64,000 bases of DNA from Magnetococcus sp. PR-3 (GCF_036689865.1 NZ_JBAHUQ010000028.1:30093-94092), one strand, 5' to 3'; positions 52,986 to 61,498 are shown, numbered from the stretch's first letter. Made by a program: numbers and translations. Notes: generated from the letters alone by a model not told the origin.

Positions 52986-54476
52986 ATGAGCGCTGTGGAC
53001 AGTTTTAAAGAAACCCTGGCACGTGCCATTACCCTGCAGGAAGCGGGTAAGGCGGAAGAGGCTCTCCCCCTCTATCAAACCCTATTACGTCAGCATGGTA
53101 ATATGGGGGACCTGCACTATCTGGTAGGGCTTGCCTATCAAGATTTAAAACAGTGGCAAGCAGCCTACGATGCCCTAAGACAGGCTGTGGCACTGGATGC
53201 TGAACGTGTTGATTTTCAGATGGCCATTGGCCTTACCTTTCAAGAACTGGAACAACCCGAACAGGCCAAACAAGCCTACAGCCGTGCCATTGGACTCAAC
53301 CCTGATGATTTCCACGCTTACTATCGGCTGGGGGATAGCCACATCGATCTGGGTCAACCCGATCAAGCCATTTCAGCCTTCACCCGCGCCATTAAGTTAA
53401 AACCGGATTTTCATGAAGCCTGGATTAATCTGGGTCTCTGCCTAAAGGCCATTGGCCAGATGGAAGCCGCACTTAAAACGTTCCGCGCCGCCATACAGCT
53501 GGCCCCGGAGGATCCCAAAGCCAAAGTGGATTATGCCATGACCCTGCTGGCAACAGGTGATTTTGAAAATGGCTGGAAGCACTACACAGAGCGGTTTAAG
53601 TTTAAACATGTTTTCAATGATATGAAGAGAATACCAGCCAATATACCTGCATGGGGGGGCTGTGACCTTACCGATCAGGTATTGCTGGTTTTGTGTGAAC
53701 AGGGCTATGGGGATAACTTACAGTTTGCCCGCTATCTGCCACAACTTAAGCAGTTGGGCGTCAAGAAGTTGATTGTGGAGAGCAAAAACCGACTGATCAA
53801 TCTCTTTCGCTACAACGAACTGGCCGATGAATACTGCAATGTACTGGATGTCCAAAAGGTCCAAGCAGACTACTATGTGCCTTTGCTGGAGCTACCGCGA
53901 CTACTGGGCACCCGGGTGGAGACCATTCCCACCGATCTACCCACTTTTAAAGTAAGCCCTGAATTTTTACAGCATTTGGCCCCACACACCCAACATGGGC
54001 TGTTTAAAGTGGGCCTTATCTGGACAGGTAAGCCGCTGCATGCACGGGATCCTGCCCGCAGGCGTAGTTGCCCGTTTGAACTTTTGGCCCCTTTGGCCAA
54101 GGTGCAGGGGGCCACATTCTATAGCTTACAAACAGGTTTATTGGACGAAGAGGTTCCCACCCATTTGGATGCAGAGACACCACTGATTGATCTTAGTAAA
54201 ATCTTGGGCCATTTTCATGAGACCGCTGCAGCCATGCAGCAGATGGATCTGATTATCTCCATTGATACCGCCTCGGCCCACCTGGCGGGGGGCCTGAACT
54301 GCCCAACCTGGTTACTTACCCCCTATTCTGCTGATTGGCGGTGGGGGCTGCAAGGTCCAAGCACCCCCTGGTACCCCCAGATGAGACTGTTCCGCCAGCC
54401 CACCCCTGGTGCCTGGCAACCGGTGATTGAACAGGTGGCCACAGCCCTTGAAGAAACCATTCAAGAAGGCCGATAG
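52986..54476 (+). CDS. TPR protein fused to a glycosyltransferase-9-like domain
   Basis: A 496-residue protein from the ATG at 52986 (MSAVDSFKETLARAITLQEA); a longer frame opens at 52923. Residues about 1-200 are five or so TPR units (for example DALRQAVALDAERVDFQMAI and PDQAISAFTRAIKLKPDFHE). The C-terminal half has QVLLVLCEQGYGDNLQFARY, KVGLIWTGKPLHARDP, CPFELLAPLAKVQGATFYSL and MDLIISIDTASAHLAGGLNC followed by PTWLLTPYSADWRW, typical of GT-B enzymes of the heptosyltransferase type. Such fusions are common near flagellin or surface-protein glycosylation genes. Divergent position from legC suggests it may transfer the nonulosonate; this is inference. Confidence 0.82.
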   Translation: MSAVDSFKETLARAITLQEAGKAEEALPLYQTLLRQHGNMGDLHYLVGLAYQDLKQWQAAYDALRQAVALDAERVDFQMAIGLTFQELEQPEQAKQAYSRAIGLNPDDFHAYYRLGDSHIDLGQPDQAISAFTRAIKLKPDFHEAWINLGLCLKAIGQMEAALKTFRAAIQLAPEDPKAKVDYAMTLLATGDFENGWKHYTERFKFKHVFNDMKRIPANIPAWGGCDLTDQVLLVLCEQGYGDNLQFARYLPQLKQLGVKKLIVESKNRLINLFRYNELADEYCNVLDVQKVQADYYVPLLELPRLLGTRVETIPTDLPTFKVSPEFLQHLAPHTQHGLFKVGLIWTGKPLHARDPARRRSCPFELLAPLAKVQGATFYSLQTGLLDEEVPTHLDAETPLIDLSKILGHFHETAAAMQQMDLIISIDTASAHLAGGLNCPTWLLTPYSADWRWGLQGPSTPWYPQMRLFRQPTPGAWQPVIEQVATALEETIQEGR

Positions 54477-54479
54477 ACC

Positions 54480-55232
54480 ATGCCCTTTCCTTTAAAACCC
54501 ATTTTTTTCCTACTGGCCACGCTCTCTGCCCTGCTAACCGCCCTGTGCGTTCAACAAAATTGGCAGGTAGAGATGGACGCCACCCGTAATATTGTATTTG
54601 CGGGCATTTTCTTTACCTTCGCCATTACCATCGGTACCGCCAATCGCCGTCGCTTTGAGGGATTGGATGAGATTGCCAGCTTGAAATCCAGCATTCTCTC
54701 CTTTAACGACTATTTTATTCTGTGGCTACCACCCGCCCGACTGGCCTCGGCGCAAAAAGATTTTCATCAGCTCTTCCCCGTTATTAAACGTTCATTGGAG
54801 AGTAAACAAGCCTCTTTAAATGCCGAGAATCTACGCTGCCTGGATCATTTTTTTAGCCGCCTCATCCAGCACATTGAGGAAGCGCGGGAAAATGGCATGC
54901 CGCCACCAGAAATTGCCCGGCTGCTACAGTGGCACCAGAGCATGCGTTACTCCTTTGAGCGCCTACTGGCGATCAAAGAGTACAACACACCATCTGTCTT
55001 ACGGGGTTTTTTACACTCTTCATTGCAGGTCAGCATGCTTATTCTCACCCCAGAATTTGCCACCATGGGTTGGCTGGGTGTGCCCTCCGCTTTTCTGGTG
55101 GCATTTATGAGTGTGGTGTTAATGGATATTCAAGATCAGATTGAGGACCCCTTTGGACAGGACCCTGACGACATTCGCTTTGAGTTTATTGACCGTGTTC
55201 AAGCCCGTATGCTTCGGGTAGAACGCCGATGA
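54480..55232 (+). CDS. Bestrophin-like membrane protein
   Basis: A 250-residue protein with two N-terminal membrane segments (residues 8-25 and 38-55) and one or two near 178-215. A mostly helical cytoplasmic region lies between. The late segment FLVAFMSVVLMDIQDQIEDP followed by FGQDPDDIRFEF resembles the acidic, PFG-D-D-D Ca2+-clasp region of bestrophin-family anion channels, which supports an ion-channel role. The overall size matches bacterial bestrophin homologues. It starts 3 bases after the TPR-glycosyltransferase stop and overlaps the J-domain gene by 4 bases. The ion specificity is not known and the match is by motif only. Confidence 0.65.
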   Translation: MPFPLKPIFFLLATLSALLTALCVQQNWQVEMDATRNIVFAGIFFTFAITIGTANRRRFEGLDEIASLKSSILSFNDYFILWLPPARLASAQKDFHQLFPVIKRSLESKQASLNAENLRCLDHFFSRLIQHIEEARENGMPPPEIARLLQWHQSMRYSFERLLAIKEYNTPSVLRGFLHSSLQVSMLILTPEFATMGWLGVPSAFLVAFMSVVLMDIQDQIEDPFGQDPDDIRFEFIDRVQARMLRVERR

Positions 55233-55810
55233 ACCGGCATGTGGAAGAGAAGCTGGATCTGCTGGAGTCTATCCTTCGGGACCACCCAGAAGGGATGAAA
55301 GAATTTGAGCTCTACCAGCTCCTTAAAACACGCCAAATTGCCCCTTTTGATGCGGAGAACCTACAGGATCCAGAAGTACTATTTCGGGTTCATTTTCTGC
55401 TGTTTCATCATCTTTACCGACTTCGGGATCGGCTGCATACCCAACAGGTGGGACAGCTGGAGATCCACTGTCTAGAGATCAAACTCACCCCAACCGACCC
55501 ACAACGGTCCGAGGGAGAGATACCAGCCCGGCACGATGGGTTGCGAGACTACTATCTGGACCTAAGCCATCTGGAGCAGACCACACGGGCGGATGTGGAA
55601 CAGTTACTCCAACAATTTTGGGAACGTTTTGATCGGTTTGAAGGGCGGGATGCCGCCTTGTCCGTACTTGATCTACCTGCCGAGGCCGACCAAGCCAGCA
55701 TTAAAAAGCGCTATCGGTCCCTGGCCAAACAGCACCACCCCGACAGTGGGGGAGATGCCGACCAGTTTCGTCAAATTGCCGAAGCGGCTGAGTTTTTATT
55801 GACCCCATAA
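55229..55810 (+). CDS. DnaJ-related protein with C-terminal J domain
   Basis: A 193-residue protein. The N-terminal two thirds (LDLLESILRDHPEGMKEFEL and RVHFLLFHHLYRLRDRLHTQ) match the DnaJ-related N-terminal domain. The C-terminal part is a short J domain, ALSVLDLPAEADQASIKKRY followed by RSLAKQHHPDSGGDADQFRQ, with the HPD motif that stimulates DnaK ATPase. No Gly/Phe-rich or zinc-finger region is present, so it should recruit DnaK to a specific client. It is coupled (ATGA overlap) to the bestrophin-like gene and ends the plus-strand unit. A role in assembling the adjacent membrane protein is possible but untested. Confidence 0.85.
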   Translation: MNRHVEEKLDLLESILRDHPEGMKEFELYQLLKTRQIAPFDAENLQDPEVLFRVHFLLFHHLYRLRDRLHTQQVGQLEIHCLEIKLTPTDPQRSEGEIPARHDGLRDYYLDLSHLEQTTRADVEQLLQQFWERFDRFEGRDAALSVLDLPAEADQASIKKRYRSLAKQHHPDSGGDADQFRQIAEAAEFLLTP

Positions 55811-55961
55811 TCGATACCCTGAGCAACCTTCAGCCTTGCAGCCCACGCTCTTACGCCATCTCTACACGCCGGTAGAGGATGCTTTGTTGATCGGGGGGGG
55901 GGGAGGCAGAGAGGCGACCGCTAACAGAGGCATGAGCTCGGGTAGAGATCGTGTTCCAACA

Positions 55962-57245
55962 CTATTTACGTTGATCCCCCAGCTTGCGCTTGGTGGTCGA
56001 GCCTTGTGAAGCCTGGGCCGTACGACGTTTGCGCTTAGGCAGCTCTTTACTGTCCCGCTCTTCACCCCGCCCGACTTCACCCGCTTTTTCCAAAGCACGA
56101 CGGGTCATTAAAGGACCAATCAACTCAAAAATGACTGTTGAGCCAATGACCACGGGCATCAGTAGCGCTTCTAAATGGGGGAAACGCTGGGAAGCAATCA
56201 AGGCCATACCCAGGGCCACACCGGCTTGGGGCATAAGGGCCATCCCCATCCAACGGGTCATCACAGGGTTAGCATCGGTCCACCAACCCCCAACCCAGCC
56301 ACCCAAAAAACGACTGAGAATACGTAGACTTATGTAGGCTGCCCCGACCCAACCAATGACGGCTAGCCCCTCCAGTTGCATGGATGCCCCACCAAAGACA
56401 AACAGCAAAATCATAAAGGGCCAGATTAATTTTTCCACATGGCGAACGGCATCAGCACTACGCTTGCCCACATTCACCAGCACTGCACCCATGGACATGG
56501 CTGTTAGTAAGAAGGAGACCCCAAGACTAAAGGCAATACCACCTGCCAGGGCAATACCCCCAAAGGTAATTACCAGGGAGCCCTCATGGGTATCGCAGCG
56601 TTCCATACCCTGCCCCAGCGCCACCCCAGCAAACCCACCCAACAACAAACCACCTGCAATTTCCCAAACACTAATGAGCAGTGGCTGAATAAAGCCCCCG
56701 TCCCCACCCATGGCGGCCACAACAGAGACCAGCAGACTAAAAACCATCAGCCCCAGGGCATCATCCACCGCCACAATACCGAGCAAGGTATCAGAAAAAG
56801 GACCTTCAGCTTTGGATTCCCGGACCACATCAATGGTTGCAGCCGGCGCGGTGGCTGTGGCGATGCCACTGAGCAACAGCGCAATCTCGGTGGGCACCCC
56901 CAACAGGTGCAACCCCACCCCCACCACCATCACGGTGATCACCACCTCTGCAATGGAAAACCCCATCACTTGGCGACCATAGCGATCCAGGGTGGCTGGG
57001 GTAAATTTACTTCCTAATAAAAACCCGACCATCAATAAAGCAGCATCGGCCGCGGCCAGTAACCAGACATCCTGTTTGGGGACAATAAGGGTCAGCCCCA
57101 TGGGGCCTAAAGCCACGCCCATAAGCAGCAGTAAAGTCACACGGGGTAGCTTGATATGCCGCCCGATCACCTCGGTTGCCAACCCCAGTAAAAACAACCC
57201 CCCTAAGGTAACAAACAGATGCGCCTGTGCCGTAACTTGACCCAT
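55962..57245 (-). CDS. Cation:proton antiporter (CPA2/KefB-like)
   Basis: A 427-residue polytopic protein with about twelve membrane segments. LFVTLGGLFLLGLATEVIGR followed by HIKLPRVTLLLLMGVALGP is the usual opening of the CPA2 exchangers. SGIATATAPAATIDVVRESK and GIVAVDDALGLMVFSLLVSV hold the core discontinuous helix and the essential Asp pair. The C-terminus is short, basic and Gln/Lys-rich (KRKRRTAQASQGSTTKRKLG), without a TrkA-N regulatory domain. It would exchange Na+ or K+ for protons across the inner membrane. It is transcribed alone. Confidence 0.88.
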   Translation of the reverse strand: MGQVTAQAHLFVTLGGLFLLGLATEVIGRHIKLPRVTLLLLMGVALGPMGLTLIVPKQDVWLLAAADAALLMVGFLLGSKFTPATLDRYGRQVMGFSIAEVVITVMVVGVGLHLLGVPTEIALLLSGIATATAPAATIDVVRESKAEGPFSDTLLGIVAVDDALGLMVFSLLVSVVAAMGGDGGFIQPLLISVWEIAGGLLLGGFAGVALGQGMERCDTHEGSLVITFGGIALAGGIAFSLGVSFLLTAMSMGAVLVNVGKRSADAVRHVEKLIWPFMILLFVFGGASMQLEGLAVIGWVGAAYISLRILSRFLGGWVGGWWTDANPVMTRWMGMALMPQAGVALGMALIASQRFPHLEALLMPVVIGSTVIFELIGPLMTRRALEKAGEVGRGEERDSKELPKRKRRTAQASQGSTTKRKLGDQRK

Positions 57246-57271
57246 ATCCCCTCTATTACATCGGTCTATAT

Positions 57272-57297
57272 GGAAAAATGAGGGGCGAATGCCCCCT
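57272..57297 (-). terminator. Rho-independent terminator after the dihaem cytochrome gene
   Basis: A stem of AGGGGC (57281-57286) and GCCCCCT (57291-57297) with a GAAT loop; on the minus strand it is followed by CATTTTTCC. It lies 55 bases downstream of the cytochrome stop and upstream of the antiporter gene start. Confidence 0.7.
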
Positions 57298-57351
57298 ATC
57301 CCTTATACACCTTTTCACCCCGATTGGTTCCTTTTATCCGTACGGAAAAAA

Positions 57352-58095
57352 TTATCGTTGTGCTGGCAGGGTGCGTAAAAAGGCGAGAATATCAACGGCA
57401 CTCTCCACACCATAGGTAAACATAGCGGGTTTATTCTCAATACCTGGACGACCATGGAGAATACGATGCAGGGTTTGCCAGGGCTCTCGATTGGCAACCA
57501 TACCCAACGGAACGATGGGGCCTTTAATACCGTTGCTACCATGGCAACTTTCGCACAACGCCTGATAGCGCTGCGCCCCTTGCTGAACATTACCCCGGCG
57601 CATACGACCATCATCCCGGTCAATATAGCGGTCCATATTGACCACACCTTCCCGCATAAAGCGGATAAGGTCCGTTTCATCTTTGGCCAGTAGCAGTGAA
57701 TTAAAGCGGTGACCACCCCGGAGTTTAGCCTTTACCTGGGCATCACTCATGCGGTCAATATCCTCAACCCCTTGGATAAAGGTGTAGTGAGGCCCCCCAC
57801 GGTAAATACCATTACGGCCATAGCCATCCCAGCCATGGCACTCTTTACAGCGCCAAGTAATACTACCTTGGAATTGAGCCTGCGTGGGGTAGAGACGATG
57901 GGTCGTCCGAGGACCTACCGAAGCTTTTTCCTCATACCAATTATCGTACAAACGCCCACCACGGGTGATAGAAGCTTGTCGTATGGCCTGCTCTTCGGGG
58001 CTCAGTGGTAGAGGCTTCTCCGCACAACCACTCAGCAACAGCACCACCATGAGTGCCAGTCCCAATAATCCCGTTTTTCTTCTAGCCAGTCCCAT
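57352..58095 (-). CDS. Dihaem c-type cytochrome lipoprotein
   Basis: A 247-residue exported protein from the ATG at 58095, preceded by GAGGTGGG; an in-frame start at 58113 is weaker. The N-terminus MGLARRKTGLLGLALMVVLL and then LSGC is a lipoprotein signal with the lipidated Cys at 24. Two haem-binding CxxCH sites are visible, CKECH at residues 83-87 and CESCH at 181-185, each starting a cytochrome c fold with MRRGNVQQGAQRYQALCESC for the second. Methionine axial ligands could be FMREGVVNM and MFTYGVESAVD. It would carry electrons at the periplasmic face of a membrane. Partners are not encoded nearby. Confidence 0.88.
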   Translation of the reverse strand: MGLARRKTGLLGLALMVVLLLSGCAEKPLPLSPEEQAIRQASITRGGRLYDNWYEEKASVGPRTTHRLYPTQAQFQGSITWRCKECHGWDGYGRNGIYRGGPHYTFIQGVEDIDRMSDAQVKAKLRGGHRFNSLLLAKDETDLIRFMREGVVNMDRYIDRDDGRMRRGNVQQGAQRYQALCESCHGSNGIKGPIVPLGMVANREPWQTLHRILHGRPGIENKPAMFTYGVESAVDILAFLRTLPAQR

Positions 58096-58295
58096 AACCC
58101 ACCTCGGTTGCATGCCTTTTTATGTATAAAACCGCACCAGTATAGAGATAAATAGATCGAAGCTCACCCACTCTTTATCCCTAAAGCATGATCAATACCG
58201 TGCAAGGGCCACTGTAAATTGATTGCTTCTTAATCCGCTCTGGTCCAAGCTTAAATTCTAGCGTGGATTTATTAACGATGCGTGGAGAAACAACC

Positions 58296-59282
58296 ATGTC
58301 AGATACCTTTAAGGCTCTGGTCTTACGTCAAGAAGAACGCAAAACCGTTGCAGCCATAGAGCACCTAACCAACGATGATCTACCTGAAGGTGAGGTGCTC
58401 GTTGCCATTAAGCATTCCAGCCTGAACTATAAAGATGGCTTGGCCATTACCGGGACCGGTAAAATTGTTCGCAATTTCCCCCATGTACCCGGCATTGATC
58501 TAGCCGGGGAAGTTCTTGAATGTGAGGGCGGCACCTTTAAGCCGGGTGATGCCGTGGTGCTCACCGGCTGGGGCGTTGGAGAACGTCATTGGGGCGGCTA
58601 TGCCCAGCGCGCACGGCTGAAAGCCAAATGGCTAACCCCACTACCCGATGGATTCTCCACAGCCCGTGCCATGGCTGTTGGCACCGCAGGCTTTACCGCC
58701 ATGCTGTGTGTGATGGCGCTGGAAGAGTCTGGTTTAACACCAGAGGCTGGCCCTATTTTAGTGACGGGTGCCGCAGGGGGTGTCGGTAGTGTGGCTGTTT
58801 CCCTCCTCGCCGAGGCAGGCTTTGAGGTACATGCCGGTTCAGGGCGGGCTGAGCTCGAACCTTACCTCAAAGAGTTAGGGGCCAAAGAGATTGTACCCAG
58901 AGCTGACCTGAGCCGTGAAAGCCGTCCGTTGGAGTCCGAAATCTGGGCGGGTGCGGTTGATACCGTCGGCAGCCAGACCCTAGCAACCCTCCTTAGCCAA
59001 ATGAAATATAATGGCGCCGTGGCCGCCTGTGGTTTGGCCGGTGGCATGGATCTACCCACCACCGTGTTCCCCTTTATTTTACGCAATGTACGGTTGCAGG
59101 GGATCGACTCGGTCTACTGCCCCCCCTCACGGCGTCGTGAAGCGTGGCAACAACTGGCCAAACGTCTGCCCCTGGACCTACTGGACAGTTTAACCACCCA
59201 TATCAGTTTGGAACAGGCCACCGATGCCGCGCAAAAAATTATCGATGGCAATATCCAGGGACGGGTGGTTGTGGATATTTAA
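58296..59282 (+). CDS. acuI: AcuI/YhdH-family quinone oxidoreductase (acrylyl-CoA reductase-like)
   Basis: A 328-residue MDR-superfamily enzyme from the ATG at 58296 (MSDTFKALVLRQEERKTVAA), with GGAG 8 bases ahead. Motifs are HSSLNYKDGLAITGTGKIVR, FPHVPGIDLAGEVLECEGG, WGVGERHWGGYAQRARLKAK, VGTAGFTAMLCVMALEESGL and VTGAAGGVGSVAVSLLAEAG (NADPH Rossmann fold). YkKMGVGERHWGG is diagnostic for the YhdH/AcuI group, and no zinc-binding residues are present. AcuI reduces acrylyl-CoA with NADPH in propionate or DMSP-related metabolism; YhdH homologues reduce quinones. The substrate here cannot be decided. Confidence 0.88.
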   Translation: MSDTFKALVLRQEERKTVAAIEHLTNDDLPEGEVLVAIKHSSLNYKDGLAITGTGKIVRNFPHVPGIDLAGEVLECEGGTFKPGDAVVLTGWGVGERHWGGYAQRARLKAKWLTPLPDGFSTARAMAVGTAGFTAMLCVMALEESGLTPEAGPILVTGAAGGVGSVAVSLLAEAGFEVHAGSGRAELEPYLKELGAKEIVPRADLSRESRPLESEIWAGAVDTVGSQTLATLLSQMKYNGAVAACGLAGGMDLPTTVFPFILRNVRLQGIDSVYCPPSRRREAWQQLAKRLPLDLLDSLTTHISLEQATDAAQKIIDGNIQGRVVVDI

Positions 59283-59302
59283 GGGAACAGTTCTACCATG
59301 AA

Positions 59303-59336
59303 AAAAGGCGGATATCGCAAGATATCCGCCTTTTCT
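59303..59336. terminator. Bidirectional terminator with GNRA tetraloop
   Basis: A perfect 14-bp stem, AAAAGGCGGATATC (59303-59316) and GATATCCGCCTTTT (59321-59334), capped by GCAA. It sits between the convergent acuI and SLT-like genes, with A-runs and T-runs on both sides. Confidence 0.9.
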
Positions 59337-59359
59337 ATATGCTCTAGGTTGGATGAAAG

Positions 59360-60331
59360 TCAGACCATAACCTGTGAACTTTCATCGGCATCCAACAATT
59401 TGGCCACCTTATGGATAAAATCAGCCGTGCGGTCGGGGATGGCATCAGGATGACGCTCCAACTGGTTCACCCCCCAGTGCATACCCGCCAAAGCTAGATC
59501 CCGTTGTCCCTGGTAGCGATCCAGTAAGGTTTTCAGATAACGGCTACCAGCCATCACATTCTGTTCCGCATCAAAAGGGTCATTAACCCCCATCTCTGTC
59601 GAAACCTGAGGCTTCATCTGCATCAACCCCTGCGCCCCTTCCGCAGAAACCGCGCGGGGATCAAAATGGGACCCTACATAAATGACGGCACGCAACAAGC
59701 GCTCATCGACACCACTATGCACAGCGGCCCGTTGGATGAGGTCGGCATAGGGAATATTTTTTGAGGTTGTAACGGTCTGTGCCGCCACACGCTGACCACC
59801 CACCACTTCGGCCATACGCGCTGCCGGGTTTTGGCCAATGGTGACACGGGGTGCTTCACGACGGTGCTGTTCATCGGCCATGCCCCCGCCCTGATGGTGT
59901 GCAAGCCCCTGGGTACCCATACGTGCTTCACGTACCGCAATACGATCTACCTGCCCCGGAGCAGCATGTGTCTCAACCCGCTGGTGCATATATGCGGCGT
60001 TCACATGCTTGGGGTTAATGGGTAGAGCCCCACCATTGGGTACCGCTTGGTAGATCCAACTCGCCGCCGCACGATCCACCATATGTGGACGCTGCTGTAA
60101 CGGTGTAGATACCGCAGGCGCATGACGTTTCAGGGATCCACGCACCATATTGGACAGGTAGTCCACCATGGTGTTATTAAGCGCCGCAGGACGCAAAGTT
60201 GTGGCACTTGCCCGTTGCAGTGCCTGTTGAAACGCTTCGGCATCGCCACCAACAGGGGCAGCTCGGCCGGCACCATCGGTATGGCGCGACCATGAGGCCG
60301 GGGTAATAGGTGCTGGGAACATTTTCATCAT
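59360..60331 (-). CDS. SLT-fold protein lacking the catalytic Glu
   Basis: A 323-residue protein with a C-terminal lytic-transglycosylase-like domain (about residues 195-310: PYADLIQRAAVHSGVDERLL, RAVIYVGSHFDPRAVSAEGA, QGLMQMKPQVSTEMGVNDPF). In active SLT enzymes the catalytic Glu sits where this protein has Gly220 (VGSHF in place of VESxF). The other late motif, AYNAG, is replaced by GMHWG. The GAQGLMQ structural motif is kept. So it likely binds peptidoglycan without cleaving it, or is decayed. The N-terminal 190 residues are Ala/Gln/His rich and of low complexity without a signal peptide. AAGGAGGG precedes the start. The gene follows a structured leader. Confidence 0.85.
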   Translation of the reverse strand: MMKMFPAPITPASWSRHTDGAGRAAPVGGDAEAFQQALQRASATTLRPAALNNTMVDYLSNMVRGSLKRHAPAVSTPLQQRPHMVDRAAASWIYQAVPNGGALPINPKHVNAAYMHQRVETHAAPGQVDRIAVREARMGTQGLAHHQGGGMADEQHRREAPRVTIGQNPAARMAEVVGGQRVAAQTVTTSKNIPYADLIQRAAVHSGVDERLLRAVIYVGSHFDPRAVSAEGAQGLMQMKPQVSTEMGVNDPFDAEQNVMAGSRYLKTLLDRYQGQRDLALAGMHWGVNQLERHPDAIPDRTADFIHKVAKLLDADESSQVMV

Positions 60332-60353
60332 CGTCCCTCCTTGGCCGAAGGTG

Positions 60354-60480
60354 CAACCGATGCAAGCATCGATGGTTTTCTTAGGGACGATCCATTCGTC
60401 CCAAACCTCTGCATCTTCCTTCTACATTGGGGCCGGGGTATCCTTACCCAGACCCCAACCGATCCTCCCTGGATCGGTTG
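60354..60480 (-). promoter_or_regulatory. Structured leader upstream of the SLT-like gene
   Basis: Four hairpins lie within about 125 bases upstream of the ATG: CGATGC/GCATCG (60357-60371), GGGACGA/TCGTCCC (60384-60402), TTGGGG..GGGTA with TACCC..CCCCAA (60427-60458), and a perfect 10-bp CAACCGATCC/GGATCGGTTG (60456-60480). They cover most of the minus-strand 5' untranslated region. Known riboswitch cores (TPP, cobalamin, c-di-GMP) were not recognised. Confidence 0.5.
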
Positions 60481-60653
60481 AAACTGTTTCCCACCCTTTA
60501 AATAGCAATGGCCATGCCATGAATTTTTAGGTATTGTTTATTAAGGGATTTTAATAAACCAAAACCCTTAATTTAGATTTTAAAGAGACAAAGACATCTT
60601 AAGTTAGCTGCTGTAAATAGCCGCTATTTCATGCCATATCCATAGGTGCAAAC
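60481..60653. other. Gene-free divergent region before the macrodomain gene
   Basis: AT-rich stretch (for example 60520-60590, with TTTAAAG and ATTTTTAGG segments) between the SLT-like leader and the macrodomain gene. Promoters for both directions must lie here; none is clear enough to call, and no small gene is seen. Confidence 0.4.
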
Positions 60654-61184
60654 ATGGGTAAGATAGAGATCGTGACCGGGGACATCACCCGCTTGAGCAT
60701 CGACGCTGTGGTCAATGCTGCGAATAATGCCTTGCTGGGGGGAATGGGTGTAGATGGTGCCATCCATCGAGCAGGTGGCCCTGCCATCCTACAGGCCTGT
60801 CAAGCATTGCGGGAAAGGGATTATCCAGACGGCCTGCCCACCGGTGAGGCGGTTGCCACCACCGCTGGGCTATTACCGGCCAAATGGGTTATTCATACGG
60901 TGGGGCCTGTCTATGACCGGGATCCGGACCCGGCTGGACAGCTGGCCGCCTGTTACCGTAACAGCCTATACTGCGCCCAAGAGGTAGGGGCGCAAAGTAT
61001 CGCCTTTCCCAGTATCAGTACGGGGGTCTATGGCTACCCCAAGGCGGCCGCTGCACAGATCGCCATACAGACCCTACGCACCACAGAGATCCCCATGGCG
61101 CGCAGGGTATTGGTGGCGTTTAGTGAGGCAGATGCCCAGATTCTTCAACAGATCTTGGCATCGCTCACATCGCACACTACTTAG
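60654..61184 (+). CDS. Macrodomain protein (O-acetyl-ADP-ribose deacetylase-like)
   Basis: A 176-residue macrodomain. Motifs are VTGDITRLSIDAVVNAANNA followed by LLGGMGVDGAIHRAGGPAI, which is the ADP-ribose-binding stretch with the catalytic Asn and Asp of YmdB-type enzymes, then GEAVATTAGLLPAKWVIHTV and SIAFPSISTGVYGYPKAAAA with QIAIQTLR. Length equals the YmdB/MacroD group. It would hydrolyse O-acetyl-ADP-ribose or remove ADP-ribose from proteins in the cytoplasm. It converges on the small cytochrome c gene, with an 8-base overlap. No sirtuin or ADP-ribosyltransferase lies nearby. Confidence 0.92.
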   Translation: MGKIEIVTGDITRLSIDAVVNAANNALLGGMGVDGAIHRAGGPAILQACQALRERDYPDGLPTGEAVATTAGLLPAKWVIHTVGPVYDRDPDPAGQLAACYRNSLYCAQEVGAQSIAFPSISTGVYGYPKAAAAQIAIQTLRTTEIPMARRVLVAFSEADAQILQQILASLTSHTT

Positions 61185-61476
61185 CGGGAAACTTGTAGAA
61201 GGCTCGGTTCAGATAATCGGTTACCAACTGTTCTTCTTCATCAAACCAGCCTGCACCTGTCTGGTTATTGCAGCGCGCCACCATTTGCCTTAGGCTGTGG
61301 TAGTTGCTCATGCGACGGTCATCACGGGTATAGATCGCGTTATCATCAAAACCCAATCGACTGGCGTGACACTCGGTGCAACTTTCGTTATGCAGAACCT
61401 TGCCTTCATCGGCAGCAGCATTTTGAACGGTCATTAGGGCCAAAAGACCCAAGCCCATTGTCAACACAGTTTTCAT
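61177..61476 (-). CDS. Small exported monohaem cytochrome c
   Basis: A 99-residue protein from the ATG at 61476, with GGAG ahead; a longer in-frame start at 61569 lies inside the opposite gene and would bury the signal peptide. The signal is MKTVLTMGLGLLALMTVQNA with cleavage near AAA. One haem site, CTECH at residues 33-37, is present. A distant methionine in RRMSNYHSLRQMVARCNNQT could be the second ligand. The extra Cys in ARCNNQT and the end DYLNRAFYKFPAK are typical of a small cytochrome found in magnetotactic and sulfur-oxidising proteobacteria. It lies only 22 bases from the divergent panE-like gene and overlaps the macrodomain gene by 8 bases. Confidence 0.82.
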   Translation of the reverse strand: MKTVLTMGLGLLALMTVQNAAADEGKVLHNESCTECHASRLGFDDNAIYTRDDRRMSNYHSLRQMVARCNNQTGAGWFDEEEQLVTDYLNRAFYKFPAK

Positions 61477-61498
61477 CTTAAAAAGCTCCTTAAAAGCC

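Noticed and set aside
56586..57017. Long plus-strand frame inside the antiporter gene
   Set aside because: It is the antisense shadow of a gene with clear antiporter motifs and membrane segments.
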